Numbered from the stretch's first letter, positions 4,558 to 11,566 are shown. The stretch: 15,826 nt of DNA from Streptomyces rimosus subsp. rimosus (GCF_000720725.1 NZ_JOCQ01000150.1:1-15826), one strand, 5' to 3'. Numbers and translations: made by a program. The notes: generated from the letters alone by a model not told the origin.

Positions 4558-6216
4558 TCAGAGCACGCGCTCGGCGATGCGCCCGCTCTCGACCTCGATC
4601 CTGCGGGTGGTGTGCACCGCCTCCAGCATCCGCCGGTCGTGCGTGACCAGCAGCAGCGTCCCCTGGTAGGAGTCGAGCGCGGACTCCAGCTGTTCGATCG
4701 CCGGCAGGTCGAGGTGGTTGGTCGGCTCGTCCAGGACCAGGAGGTTGACGCCCCGGCCCTGGAGGAGGGCGAGGGCGGCGCGGGTCCGCTCGCCCGGGGA
4801 GAGCGTGGCGGCGGGCCGCAGTACGTGGGCCGCCTTGAGCCCGAACTTGGCGAGCAGCGTGCGTACGTCGGCCGGGGACATCTCCGGTGCGGCGCCGCGG
4901 AACGCGTCCGCCAGCGGCTCGTCCCCGAGGAACGCGCCGCGCGCCTGGTCCACCTCGCCGACGACGACGCCGGAACCCAGCGCGGCGTGTCCGGCGTCCA
5001 GCGGCAGCCGGCCCAGCAGGGCGGCGAGCAGGGTGGACTTGCCCGAGCCGTTGGGGCCGGTGACGGCGACCCGGTCCGCCCAGTCGATCTGGAGGTCCAC
5101 CGGGCCGAAGCGGAAGTCGCCGCGCCGCGCCTCGGCGCCGCGCAGGGTGGCCACCACCGCGCCCGCGCGCGGCGCGGCGGCGATCTCCATGCGCAGCTCC
5201 CACTCCTTGCGCGGCTCCTCGACGGCGTTGGCGTCCAGGCGCTCGATCATGCGCTGGGTCTGCTTGGCCTTGGCGGCCTGCTTCTCGGTGGACTCCGTAC
5301 GGAACTTGCGGCCGATCTTGTCGTTGTCGGTGGCCTTGCGGCGGGCGTTCTTGACGCCCTTTTCCATCCAGTTGCGCTGGAGGTGGGCGCGGGTCTGGAG
5401 GGCGGCCCGGGTCTCGGCGTACTCGTCGTACTCCTCGCGGGCGTGCCGCCGGGCCCGCTCGCGCTCCTCCAGATACGCCTCGTAGCCGCCGCCGTAGGTG
5501 TTGACCTGCTGCTGGGCGAGGTCGAGTTCGAGGACGCGGGTGACCGTACGGGTCAGGAACTCGCGGTCGTGGCTGACCAGGACCGTGCCGGCGCGCAGGC
5601 CGGTGACGAACTCCTCCAGCCGGGCCAGGCCGTCCAGGTCGAGGTCGTTGGTGGGCTCGTCCAGCAGGAAGACGTCGTAGCGGGAGAGCAGTAGCGAGGC
5701 GAGCGAGGCGCGGGCGGCCTGGCCGCCGGACAGGGCGGTCATGGGCTGGTCGAGGCCGACGGCGAGGCCGAGCTGGGCGGCCGTCTCCTCGGCGCGTTCG
5801 TCGAGGTCGGCGGCGCCGAGGGAGAGCCAGCGCTCCAGGGCGGTGGCGTACGCGTCGTCGGCGCCGGGCGCCTCGTCGACGAGCGCCTGGGTGGCGGTGT
5901 CCAGGGCCGCCTGGGCCGCGGTGACGCCGGTGCGGCGGGCGAGGAAGGCGCGTACGGACTCTCCGGGGCGGCGGTCCGGCTCCTGCGGGAGATGGCCGAC
6001 GGTGGCGGTGGGCGGGCTCAGGCTCAGCCGGCCCTCCTCCGGGGTGTCCAGCCCGGCCAGCAGGCGCAGCAGCGTGGACTTGCCGGCGCCGTTGGCGCCG
6101 ACCAGGCCGATGACGTCCCCGGGGGCGACCACCAGGTCGAGGCCGGAGAAGAGGACGCGTTCGCCGTGGCCGGCGGCGAGGGACTTGGCGACGAGGGTGG
6201 CGGCGGTGTCAGACAT
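4558..6216 (-). CDS. ABC-F family ATPase (translation factor or ribosome-protection type)
   Basis: A 552-aa protein with two ABC domains and no membrane segment, the ABC-F layout. Such proteins bind the ribosomal E site and either regulate translation or displace antibiotics. Domain 1 has Walker A GANGAGKST (40-48), signature LSGGQ (162-166), Walker B FLLDEP (183-188) and switch His in SHDREF. Domain 2 has GPNGSGKST (387-395), LSPGE (472-476), LVLDEP (492-497) and THDRRM. The charged interdomain linker, about 240-345 with KNARRK and KAKQTQRM, is the part that reaches into the ribosome. The frame is open further upstream, but ATG 6216 (MSDTAATLVAKSL) is where ABC-F homology begins. Both catalytic Glu residues in DEPT are present, so it should hydrolyse ATP. 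Whether it protects against an antibiotic or tunes normal translation cannot be decided here; no biosynthetic genes are adjacent. Confidence 0.92.
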   Translation of the reverse strand: MSDTAATLVAKSLAAGHGERVLFSGLDLVVAPGDVIGLVGANGAGKSTLLRLLAGLDTPEEGRLSLSPPTATVGHLPQEPDRRPGESVRAFLARRTGVTAAQAALDTATQALVDEAPGADDAYATALERWLSLGAADLDERAEETAAQLGLAVGLDQPMTALSGGQAARASLASLLLSRYDVFLLDEPTNDLDLDGLARLEEFVTGLRAGTVLVSHDREFLTRTVTRVLELDLAQQQVNTYGGGYEAYLEERERARRHAREEYDEYAETRAALQTRAHLQRNWMEKGVKNARRKATDNDKIGRKFRTESTEKQAAKAKQTQRMIERLDANAVEEPRKEWELRMEIAAAPRAGAVVATLRGAEARRGDFRFGPVDLQIDWADRVAVTGPNGSGKSTLLAALLGRLPLDAGHAALGSGVVVGEVDQARGAFLGDEPLADAFRGAAPEMSPADVRTLLAKFGLKAAHVLRPAATLSPGERTRAALALLQGRGVNLLVLDEPTNHLDLPAIEQLESALDSYQGTLLLVTHDRRMLEAVHTTRRIEVESGRIAERVL

Positions 6217-6226
6217 CAGACCGACG

Positions 6227-6232
6227 ATCGTA
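6227..6232 (-). promoter_or_regulatory. Candidate -10 for the ABC-F gene (near-leaderless mRNA)
   Basis: On the minus strand TACGAT ends 10 nt before ATG 6216, and no Shine-Dalgarno is present. Transcription would begin within a few nucleotides of the start codon. No convincing -35 was found. Confidence 0.35.
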
Positions 6233-6263
6233 TCCGGCCCGCTGCCAGGCGGTCGCCTCGATA

Positions 6264-6299
6264 TCCGGTGGCCGCCCCGGCCTCCGGTGGCCGCCCCGG
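6264..6299. repeat. Two 19-bp direct repeats between divergent genes
   Basis: TCCGGTGGCCGCCCCGG occurs identically at 6264-6280 and 6283-6299, a 19-bp period, with a fragment of a third copy (CCGGTG) running into the palindrome at 6303. It lies between the ABC-F gene and the crotonase-like gene. Confidence 0.75.
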
Positions 6300-6302
6300 T
6301 CC

Positions 6303-6314
6303 CGGTGATCACCG
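6303..6314. promoter_or_regulatory. 12-bp palindrome near the -35 of the crotonase-like gene
   Basis: CGGTGATCACCG is a perfect palindrome centred about 38 nt upstream of ATG 6347. If that message is leaderless, the site covers the -35 position and would suit a repressor or activator. No regulator can be assigned. Confidence 0.4.
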
Positions 6315-6333
6315 CGGTATCAGCCGGCCGCCT

Positions 6334-6339
6334 TACCAT
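6334..6339 (+). promoter_or_regulatory. Candidate -10 giving a leaderless crotonase mRNA
   Basis: TACCAT ends 7 nt before ATG 6347, the usual spacing of a streptomycete leaderless start. The only purine run, GGAG at 6342-6345, is 1 nt from the ATG and too close to act as a Shine-Dalgarno. Confidence 0.45.
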
Positions 6340-6346
6340 CCGGAGC

Positions 6347-7099
6347 ATGGAACCGGAGATCATCACACGCGTCGGCGACGGCACGGCGACCATCACCCTC
6401 AGCCATCCCGCCAAGCGCAACGCCATGACGACGGAGATGTGGCGGGAGCTGCCGCCGCTGCTGGACCGGCTGGCGGCGGACCGTGCCGTACGGGTGCTGG
6501 TGCTGACCGGCGCGGGCCGGACGTTCTGCGCCGGTGCGGACATCGGGTCGCTGCGCGGGTCGGCGGGGGCGGAGAAGGGGCTGGCGACGGCCGCCGAGGA
6601 GGCGCTCGCGGCGTTTCCCAAGCCGACGCTGGCGGCGATACGCGGTTACTGCGTGGGGGGCGGCTGCCAGCTGGCGGCGGCGTGCGACCTGCGGTTCGCG
6701 GAGGAGGGCGCGCAGTTCGGGGTGCCGCCCGCGAAGCTGGGGATCGTCTATCCGGCCTCGTCCACCCGGCGGCTGGTGCGGCTGGTGGGCCCGTCGGCCG
6801 CCAAGTACCTGCTGTTCTCGGGCGAGTTGATCGACTGTGCGCGGGCGCTGCGGACCGGGCTGCTGGACGAGGTGCTGCCCGAGGACGGGCTGGACGAGCG
6901 GGTGGCGCGGTTCACCGCCGTACTGGCGAGCCGGTCGCAGCTGACGCAGGCCGCGGCGAAGGAGTTCGCGGACGGCCCGGCGGACGGGGAGCGGGTCGCC
7001 CACTGGGAGGCGCAGGCGCACGAGAGCGGCGACACCGCGGAGGGTGTCGCCGCTTTCCTGGAACGCCGGGAGCCGCGCTTCACCTGGTCGGTGAGGTGA
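6347..7099 (+). CDS. Crotonase-fold protein (enoyl-CoA hydratase/isomerase family) lacking both hydratase glutamates
   Basis: A 250-aa crotonase-superfamily protein, expected to bind an acyl-CoA. ATG 6347 is where homology begins (EIITRVGDGTATITLSHPAKRNAM), although the frame is open far upstream. The CoA/oxyanion-hole motifs are present: CAGADI (61-66) and RGYCVGGGCQLAAACDLRF (99-117). By my alignment to classical hydratase, the two catalytic glutamates (Glu144 and Glu164 of the rat mitochondrial enzyme) correspond to Gln108 (GGGCQLA) and Pro128 (FGVPPAKLG). Ordinary hydration is therefore unlikely, and another superfamily reaction such as isomerisation, decarboxylation or thioester hydrolysis is possible. 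Length is close to the 255-265 aa norm. No fatty-acid or pathway genes adjoin it, so the substrate is unknown. Confidence 0.85.
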   Translation: MEPEIITRVGDGTATITLSHPAKRNAMTTEMWRELPPLLDRLAADRAVRVLVLTGAGRTFCAGADIGSLRGSAGAEKGLATAAEEALAAFPKPTLAAIRGYCVGGGCQLAAACDLRFAEEGAQFGVPPAKLGIVYPASSTRRLVRLVGPSAAKYLLFSGELIDCARALRTGLLDEVLPEDGLDERVARFTAVLASRSQLTQAAAKEFADGPADGERVAHWEAQAHESGDTAEGVAAFLERREPRFTWSVR

Positions 7100-7144
7100 G
7101 CAGGCGACTCCCGGCGGGTCGTGCGACGGGCGGACCCCCGTGGG

Positions 7145-7540
7145 TCAGGTGACCTCGCCGTCCGTCTTGAGGGTCAGGCGTACGTTGGTGTCGGCGGTGC
7201 CGTTGTTGGTGGCGCAGGCGGTGTAGTCACCCGCGCCGGGCCAGCCGGCCCAGGTGTCCCGCAGTTCCGCGGCGTACGCGGTGACCAGGCCGGGCGAGCC
7301 GGTGCCGGGCACCGTCGCGCCCTGGTACTGGAGCTTGAACTTGGCGCCCTGGCCCGTGGCCTTGCCGTCCACGCGCACCTTGTGCTCGGCGGACTGCTGC
7401 ACGCAGCGCTGCTCCCCCGGGTGCAGCGTGCCGCCGTAGAACTGCGACGCGGCGGCCGGTCCGGCGGCCGACAGGGCCAGTCCGGCGGCCGAGGCGGCGG
7501 CGAACGCGACGCCCATGACGGTGGTGGTCCTGCGGTTCAT
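7145..7540 (-). CDS. Small secreted protein, function unknown
   Basis: A 131-aa protein starting at ATG 7540. It has a Sec signal peptide: basic MNRR, then hydrophobic VMGVAFAAASAAGLALSAAG, then PAAAS with likely cleavage after Ala31 or Ser32. The mature part of about 100 residues has exactly two cysteines (Cys46 and Cys109), which could form one disulfide bond after export, and is rich in Gly, Thr and Ala with beta-type patterning (KFKLQYQ, NVRLTLKT). I recognise no family or catalytic motif. No lipobox, sortase motif or transmembrane anchor is seen, so it should be released. It is divergent from the STAND ATPase, with the phased 11-bp array between them, and converges on the crotonase-like gene. 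A purine run (GAAGAAAG) directly before the ATG is a weak ribosome site. Confidence 0.78.
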   Translation of the reverse strand: MNRRTTTVMGVAFAAASAAGLALSAAGPAAASQFYGGTLHPGEQRCVQQSAEHKVRVDGKATGQGAKFKLQYQGATVPGTGSPGLVTAYAAELRDTWAGWPGAGDYTACATNNGTADTNVRLTLKTDGEVT

Positions 7541-7605
7541 CTTTCTTCGCCCCCTGAGTTGTTGGTGGTGCGGCACCCAGGAAGCTAGGCGCGGTGAACG
7601 CCCGG

Positions 7606-7649
7606 AAAGCAGACCGTTACATGTCCGCTTCATGTCCGATGAGGGTCCG
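7606..7649. promoter_or_regulatory. Four tandem 11-bp-phased repeats
   Basis: Four consecutive 11-mers, AAAGCAGACCG, TTACATGTCCG, CTTCATGTCCG and ATGAGGGTCCG, all end in (A/T)CCG. The middle two share ATGTCCG exactly. An 11-bp period places all four on one face of the helix, the arrangement bound in tandem by OmpR-family and SARP regulators (PhoP boxes are 11-nt units). The last copy ends 18 nt before the candidate -10 of the STAND ATPase gene and so overlaps its -35 zone. It could equally serve the divergent secreted-protein gene. Confidence 0.55.
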
Positions 7650-7667
7650 TTCCGGCCGCCCCGGCGA

Positions 7668-7673
7668 CATACT
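7668..7673 (+). promoter_or_regulatory. Candidate -10 for the STAND ATPase (leaderless)
   Basis: CATACT ends 6 nt before GTG 7680, and there is no Shine-Dalgarno before that GTG, which fits a leaderless message. The expected -35 zone (about 7645-7650) falls at the end of the 11-bp array and has no good consensus, as at activator-dependent promoters. Confidence 0.4.
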
Positions 7674-7679
7674 TGTCGC

Positions 7680-9806
7680 GTGGGTGACCGGTTGGGCGAC
7701 CGGCTCGTGACGGCGCGCGAAGAGGGCTTCGTCGGCCGCCGCCGGGAGACCGCGGCCTTCCGCGCGCTGCTGGCCGCCGGGCGCGGCGCGGTGGTGTACG
7801 TCCACGGTCCCGGCGGCATCGGCAAGACCACGCTCCTGCACCACTTCGCGCAGCTCGCGCGGCACGCCGGGCGGCCCGCCGTACGGCTGGAGGCGGCCGA
7901 GGTGCGCTCCTACGAGGAGGAGCTGACGGGGCGCATTCCGGACCGGCCGGATCTGGTGCTGCTCATCGACGGCCTGGACGACCCGCGGGTGGCGCGGGAC
8001 ACCGTGCACCGCGAGCTGCTGCCCCGGCTGCCCGCCGACGCGCTGGTCGCGCTGGCCTGCCGGACGGCGCCGCCGCTGTCCTGGCGCCTGGATCCGGCCT
8101 GGCAGGGGCTGCTGCACCTGCTCCCGCTCGGGCCGCTGGACGATGCGGACAGCCGGGAGCTGCTCACCCGGCGCGGTGTGCCGCCCGCCGTCCAGGACCA
8201 GGGGCTGGCCTTCACCCGCGGGCACCCGCTGGCCCTCGCGCTGGTGGCGGACGTCGCCGCGCACGGCGGCGAGGCGGCCGGGGCCGACCCGTCGCCGCAG
8301 ATCGTGCGGGCGCTGCTGGCGAGCCTGCTGGAAGCGGTGCCCACGCCGCTGCACCGGACCGCGCTGGAGGCGTCCTCGCAGGTGCTCTCGACGACCGAGC
8401 CGCTGCTGGCCGCGCTGCTCCAGGTGGCCGACGCCCGGCCGTACTTCGACTGGCTGTGCGGACTGTCCGCCGTGGAGAGCGGGCTGCGCGGGGTGCATCC
8501 GCACGACCTGGTACGGGACGCGCTGGACGCGGAGCTGCGCTGGCGCGATCCGGAGCGCCGGGCGGCGCTGCACCGGCGGGCGAGCGCGTACTACCAGCGG
8601 CTGTTCACCCAGGAGGACGACCGGGCGCGGCAGCGGGCGGTGCTCGCGGACTTCGCGTACCTGCACCGGGACAGCCCGGTCGTCGGGCCGCTGCTGGAGC
8701 CGGTGGCGCGCGGCGCGGCCGGTGCCGCCCGGCTGGACCGGCTGACCGTCTCGCCGGGTCCGGTCACCGGCGGCGAGCTGGTGGAGGCGTGCACGATCGC
8801 CGCGATCCACGAGGGCATCGAGGCGGCGCGGCTGGTGCACGACTGGTCGCGGTGTCCGGAGGCGCAGACGTACACCGTGCGTGGACCGGACGGGGTGGCG
8901 GCCGGGTTCTACACGCTGATCGAGCTGGGCGCCGCTCCCCCGGCGGACGCACCGGACGATCCGGCGGTACGGGCCGCCCGCGGCTGGCTGGCGGAGCACG
9001 GGGAGCTGCGCGGCGGCGAGACGGCGCTGCTGGTGCGGTTCTGGATGAGCCGCGACGAGTACCAGGCCGTGTCGCCCGTACAGACCCTGATCACCCTGCG
9101 GCTGACCCACCACTACCTGACGGACCACAAGCCCGCAGTGACGCTGCTGCCGTTCGCCGATCCGGAGTTCTGGGAGCCGGGCTGCGCGTACGTGGACTTC
9201 GCCCGGCTGCCCGCGGCGGACTTCACGGCGGCGGGGCGCCGCTTCGGGATGTTCGTGCACGACTGGCGGCGGGTGCCGGCGCTGGCGTGGCTGGCGATGC
9301 TGACCGAGCGGGAACGGGCCGAGGACCCGTTCGCGGTCACCCCGCCCGTCGCGTCGGACCCGCTGCGGGTGCTGGACCGGGAAGAGTTCGCGGAGGCGGT
9401 GCGGGACGTGCTGCGTGGACTCGTACGGGCGGACGGGCTGCGGGACTCGCCGCTGCTGCGGACGCGCCTGGTCGCCGGGCGGTGCCCGGCGGGTGAGGCG
9501 GGCCAGAAGGAGCGGGTGGCGGCGCTGCGGGAGGCGGTGCGCTCGGCAGCGGCGGCGCTGGAGGCGTCGCCGCAGGACCGCCGGGCCTTCCGGGCGCTGC
9601 ACCACACGTACCTGCGCCCGGCCGGCACCCAGGCGCGCGCCGCGGAGCTGCTGCGCCTGCCGATGACGACGTACCGGCGCCATCTGGCCGCCGGGATCGG
9701 CCGCCTGACGGAGCTGCTGTGGCAGGAGGAGCTGGAGGGCGGCGGGCCGGACGGGGGCGAGGGCGATCACTCCGGCGGCCCGCCGGAGGTCAGCCGTCCA
9801 GAATGA
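7680..9806 (+). CDS. Large STAND-type ATPase with C-terminal HTH-like segment
   Basis: A 708-aa protein. GTG 7680 is chosen because FVGRRRE, the usual start of this NTPase fold, follows within 16 residues and a -10-like hexamer sits 6 nt upstream; the frame is open to 7515 with no ribosome site. Residues 15-250 are a P-loop NTPase: Walker A GPGGIGKTT (43-51), Walker B DLVLLIDGLD (91-100), a sensor-like ALACRTAP, and GHPLALALV as in STAND and LuxR-type ATPases. The helical part to about 390 resembles an arm/winged segment. Residues 390-610 hold an unassigned mixed region; a GNAT-like fold is possible. The end (AAELLRLPMTTYRRHLAAGIGRL, split here as AAELLRLPMTTYRR and HLAAGIGRL) looks like a sigma-region-4-type helix-turn-helix, then an acidic Gly tail. 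It is probably a signal-responsive switch or regulator. Its stop overlaps the convergent DJ-1 gene by 17 bp. Confidence 0.8.
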   Translation: MGDRLGDRLVTAREEGFVGRRRETAAFRALLAAGRGAVVYVHGPGGIGKTTLLHHFAQLARHAGRPAVRLEAAEVRSYEEELTGRIPDRPDLVLLIDGLDDPRVARDTVHRELLPRLPADALVALACRTAPPLSWRLDPAWQGLLHLLPLGPLDDADSRELLTRRGVPPAVQDQGLAFTRGHPLALALVADVAAHGGEAAGADPSPQIVRALLASLLEAVPTPLHRTALEASSQVLSTTEPLLAALLQVADARPYFDWLCGLSAVESGLRGVHPHDLVRDALDAELRWRDPERRAALHRRASAYYQRLFTQEDDRARQRAVLADFAYLHRDSPVVGPLLEPVARGAAGAARLDRLTVSPGPVTGGELVEACTIAAIHEGIEAARLVHDWSRCPEAQTYTVRGPDGVAAGFYTLIELGAAPPADAPDDPAVRAARGWLAEHGELRGGETALLVRFWMSRDEYQAVSPVQTLITLRLTHHYLTDHKPAVTLLPFADPEFWEPGCAYVDFARLPAADFTAAGRRFGMFVHDWRRVPALAWLAMLTERERAEDPFAVTPPVASDPLRVLDREEFAEAVRDVLRGLVRADGLRDSPLLRTRLVAGRCPAGEAGQKERVAALREAVRSAAAALEASPQDRRAFRALHHTYLRPAGTQARAAELLRLPMTTYRRHLAAGIGRLTELLWQEELEGGGPDGGEGDHSGGPPEVSRPE

Positions 9807-10428
9807 ACCGGCTCCGCTCCCGCATCGCCGCCGTGATGCCGGCCGGTGCCTTCTCGGGCGAGCCCGCGTCGTACGGCGGCTCCGGGTCGTATTCGATGCC
9901 GAGCTGGACGGTTTGCGCGTGGGCGTCACCGGCGATCCGTCCGACCAGCGCAAGGCCCATGTCGATGCCGGAGGACACGCCCGCGGCGGTCACGTACTTG
10001 CCGTCGAAGACGACGCGCTCGCCGGTCGGCTCGACGCCATGGGCGGGGAGCCGGTCCAGCGCGAGCCAGTGGGAGGTGGCGCGGCGGCCCTTGAGGAGGC
10101 CCGCGGCGGCGAGGATCAGGGAGCCGGTGCAGACGGAGGTCGTCCAGGTGGTACGGGTGTCCACGGCGCGCAGCCAGTCGTGCAGCGGCCCGTCGTCCAT
10201 GAGCGCGGCCTGGCCGGTGCCGCCGGGCACCACGAGCACGTCCGGGGCGGTGACCTCGGACAGCACGGCGTCGGCGGTCAGCGCGAGGTCGCCGCGGCCG
10301 GTGCGGTGCTCGCCGGTGCGCTCGGCGACGAAGACGGTCTCGGCGCCGGGGATGCGGCTGAGGGTTTCGTACGGGCCGATGGCGTCCAGGGCGGTGATGC
10401 GGTCGTAGAGGAGGACGGCGATCTGCAT
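9790..10428 (-). CDS. DJ-1/PfpI-family protein, isonitrile-hydratase-like
   Basis: A 212-aa single-domain DJ-1/PfpI protein. ATG 10428 has AAAGG (10440-10436) with a 7-nt spacer. The nucleophile elbow is TTSVC100TGSLILAAAGLL, and the N-terminal acid is Asp15 in ALDAIGPYETL. Cys100, Thr101 and Asp15 line up with Cys101, Thr102 and Asp17 of Pseudomonas isocyanide hydratase, which turns isonitriles into N-formamides. Isonitrile hydratase is therefore the best specific guess, but the superfamily also includes chaperones, glyoxalases and amidases. It begins 50 bases after the stop of the GlxA regulator on the same strand, with only weak structure between, so the two are probably cotranscribed. It shares VCTG.LLAAAGLL-type and GRRAT.HW motifs with the regulator's own N-terminal domain. 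Confidence 0.87.
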   Translation of the reverse strand: MQIAVLLYDRITALDAIGPYETLSRIPGAETVFVAERTGEHRTGRGDLALTADAVLSEVTAPDVLVVPGGTGQAALMDDGPLHDWLRAVDTRTTWTTSVCTGSLILAAAGLLKGRRATSHWLALDRLPAHGVEPTGERVVFDGKYVTAAGVSSGIDMGLALVGRIAGDAHAQTVQLGIEYDPEPPYDAGSPEKAPAGITAAMRERSRFILDG

Positions 10429-10477
10429 GCGGGTGCCTTTCGGTGATGGGGCGTGGTGAAGCGGCCTGGGCGGGTGG

Positions 10478-11455
10478 TCAGGAGAACGGCGGCGGGGCCG
10501 CGGGCCGGAAGCGGCGGCGGTATTCGGCCGGTGCGGCGCCCAGCGTGCGCAGGAAGGCGCGGCGCATCGCCTCGGGAGTGCCGTAGCCGCAGCGGCGGGA
10601 GATGCCCTCGACACCGTCGGCGGTGTCCTCCAGGAGGCGGCGGGCGGCCTCCAGGCGCACCCGGTCGACGTACCGGCCGGGGGTCATGCCGACCTCGTCC
10701 CGGAAGGCGCGGGCGAAGTGCCGGGGCGACAGGCCCGCGCGGCCGGCGAGGGTTTCCACGGACAGGTCGGCCGCCGGGTTCTCGGCGATCCACTGCTGTA
10801 CGTCGCGCAGCGGGCGCCGGTCCGCGGTCTGCGCGGCGAGCTGGGCGCTGAACTGGGTCTGGTTGCCGGGGCGGCGCAGGAAGACGACCAGGTGGCGGGC
10901 GACGGCCAGCGCGAGGTCGCGGCCCAGGTCCTCCTCCACCAGGGCCAGCGCGAGGTCGATGCCCGCCGTCACGCCGGCCGAGGTGGCCACGTCGCCGTCC
11001 CGTACGTAGATCGGCTCCGGATCGACCCGTACGGCCGGGAAGTCGGCGGCGAGCTCGGCACACCGGGTCCAGTGGGTGGTCGCCCGGCGGCCGTCGAGCA
11101 GTCCGGCGGCGGCGAGCAGGAACGCGCCGGTGCATACCGACACCTTGCGGCGGGCCCGCGGCGCGTGCAGCCGCAGCCAGTCGATCAGCCGGGGGTCAGG
11201 GTCTCGGGTGCCCCGCCCGCCGGGCACGAGCAGGGTGTGCGGCGGTCCGGCGTCGGGCAGCGCGAGATCGGGGGTCACGGCCAGTCCGCTGCCCGTGCGC
11301 ACCGGGGCGCCGTCGAGCGAGGCGGTGCGGACCGGGTAGGCGCCGGGCGTCCGCAGGGCCGCCTGGGTGAAGACCTCCAGCGGGCCGGTGACGTCGAGGC
11401 TCTGCACGCCGTCGAAGAGGACGACCAGCACGTCGCGCTGTTCCATGGCGTTCAT
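10478..11455 (-). CDS. GlxA-family transcriptional regulator (DJ-1/PfpI domain plus AraC HTH)
   Basis: A 325-aa regulator. Residues about 8-190 form a DJ-1/PfpI-like ligand domain with Asp21 in SLDVTGPLEVF, Cys108 in KVSVCTGAFLLAAAGLL and a TTHW motif. Residues about 220-320 are the AraC/XylS DNA-binding part with two helix-turn-helices (LSVETLAGRAGLSPRHFARA and VEGISRRCGYGTPEAMRRAF). AdpA, the global streptomycete regulator, has the same architecture but is longer. Two starts are possible. ATG 11455 has AGG directly against it; ATG 11446 has GCAGGA 8 nt upstream and gives 322 aa. It precedes and probably regulates the DJ-1 enzyme gene. The GGCARTRA inverted repeat at 11479-11508, 24 nt upstream, is a candidate autoregulatory site. 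Confidence 0.92.
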   Translation of the reverse strand: MNAMEQRDVLVVLFDGVQSLDVTGPLEVFTQAALRTPGAYPVRTASLDGAPVRTGSGLAVTPDLALPDAGPPHTLLVPGGRGTRDPDPRLIDWLRLHAPRARRKVSVCTGAFLLAAAGLLDGRRATTHWTRCAELAADFPAVRVDPEPIYVRDGDVATSAGVTAGIDLALALVEEDLGRDLALAVARHLVVFLRRPGNQTQFSAQLAAQTADRRPLRDVQQWIAENPAADLSVETLAGRAGLSPRHFARAFRDEVGMTPGRYVDRVRLEAARRLLEDTADGVEGISRRCGYGTPEAMRRAFLRTLGAAPAEYRRRFRPAAPPPFS

Positions 11456-11478
11456 CCTGCGGGGGCGCCCGCGGTGGC

Positions 11479-11508
11479 GGCAATGACGAATAACCCACCT
11501 TTACTGCC
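11479..11508. promoter_or_regulatory. Inverted repeat GGCARTRA-N14-TYAYTGCC (candidate GlxA operator)
   Basis: GGCAATGA (11479-11486) and, on the other strand, GGCAGTAA (11508-11501) are matching half-sites about two helical turns apart. They flank an AT-rich core in otherwise very GC-rich DNA. Overlapping the left half, TGGCGGCAAT (11475-11484) fits the AdpA consensus TGGCSNGWWY at 9 of 10 positions. It lies just upstream of the GlxA-family gene, so autoregulation or AdpA control is plausible. Confidence 0.45.
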
Positions 11509-11566
11509 ATCGGCCGGCGTGGCCGGGTGGCGGTCGCCGGGGTCTGCCCGGCCCCCCTCCCCTCCG

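Noticed and set aside
5741..6346. Upstream extension of the crotonase-like frame
   Set aside because: It runs antisense through the ABC-F gene, is Arg/Ser-rich, and has no family resemblance; homology starts at ATG 6347.
6217..6621. N-terminal extension of the ABC-F frame
   Set aside because: It is low-complexity Ser/Arg/Pro sequence antisense to the crotonase gene; ABC-F homology begins at ATG 6216.
7133..7146. GACCC-CCGT-GGGTC as a bidirectional terminator between the crotonase and secreted-protein genes
   Set aside because: The 5-bp stem is too weak to support, and it overlaps the stop codon of the secreted-protein gene.
7515..7679. Earlier starts for the STAND ATPase (7515 or 7632)
   Set aside because: No ribosome site precedes either; the segment holds the 11-bp repeat array and the -10-like hexamer, and the encoded peptide is unlike the family.
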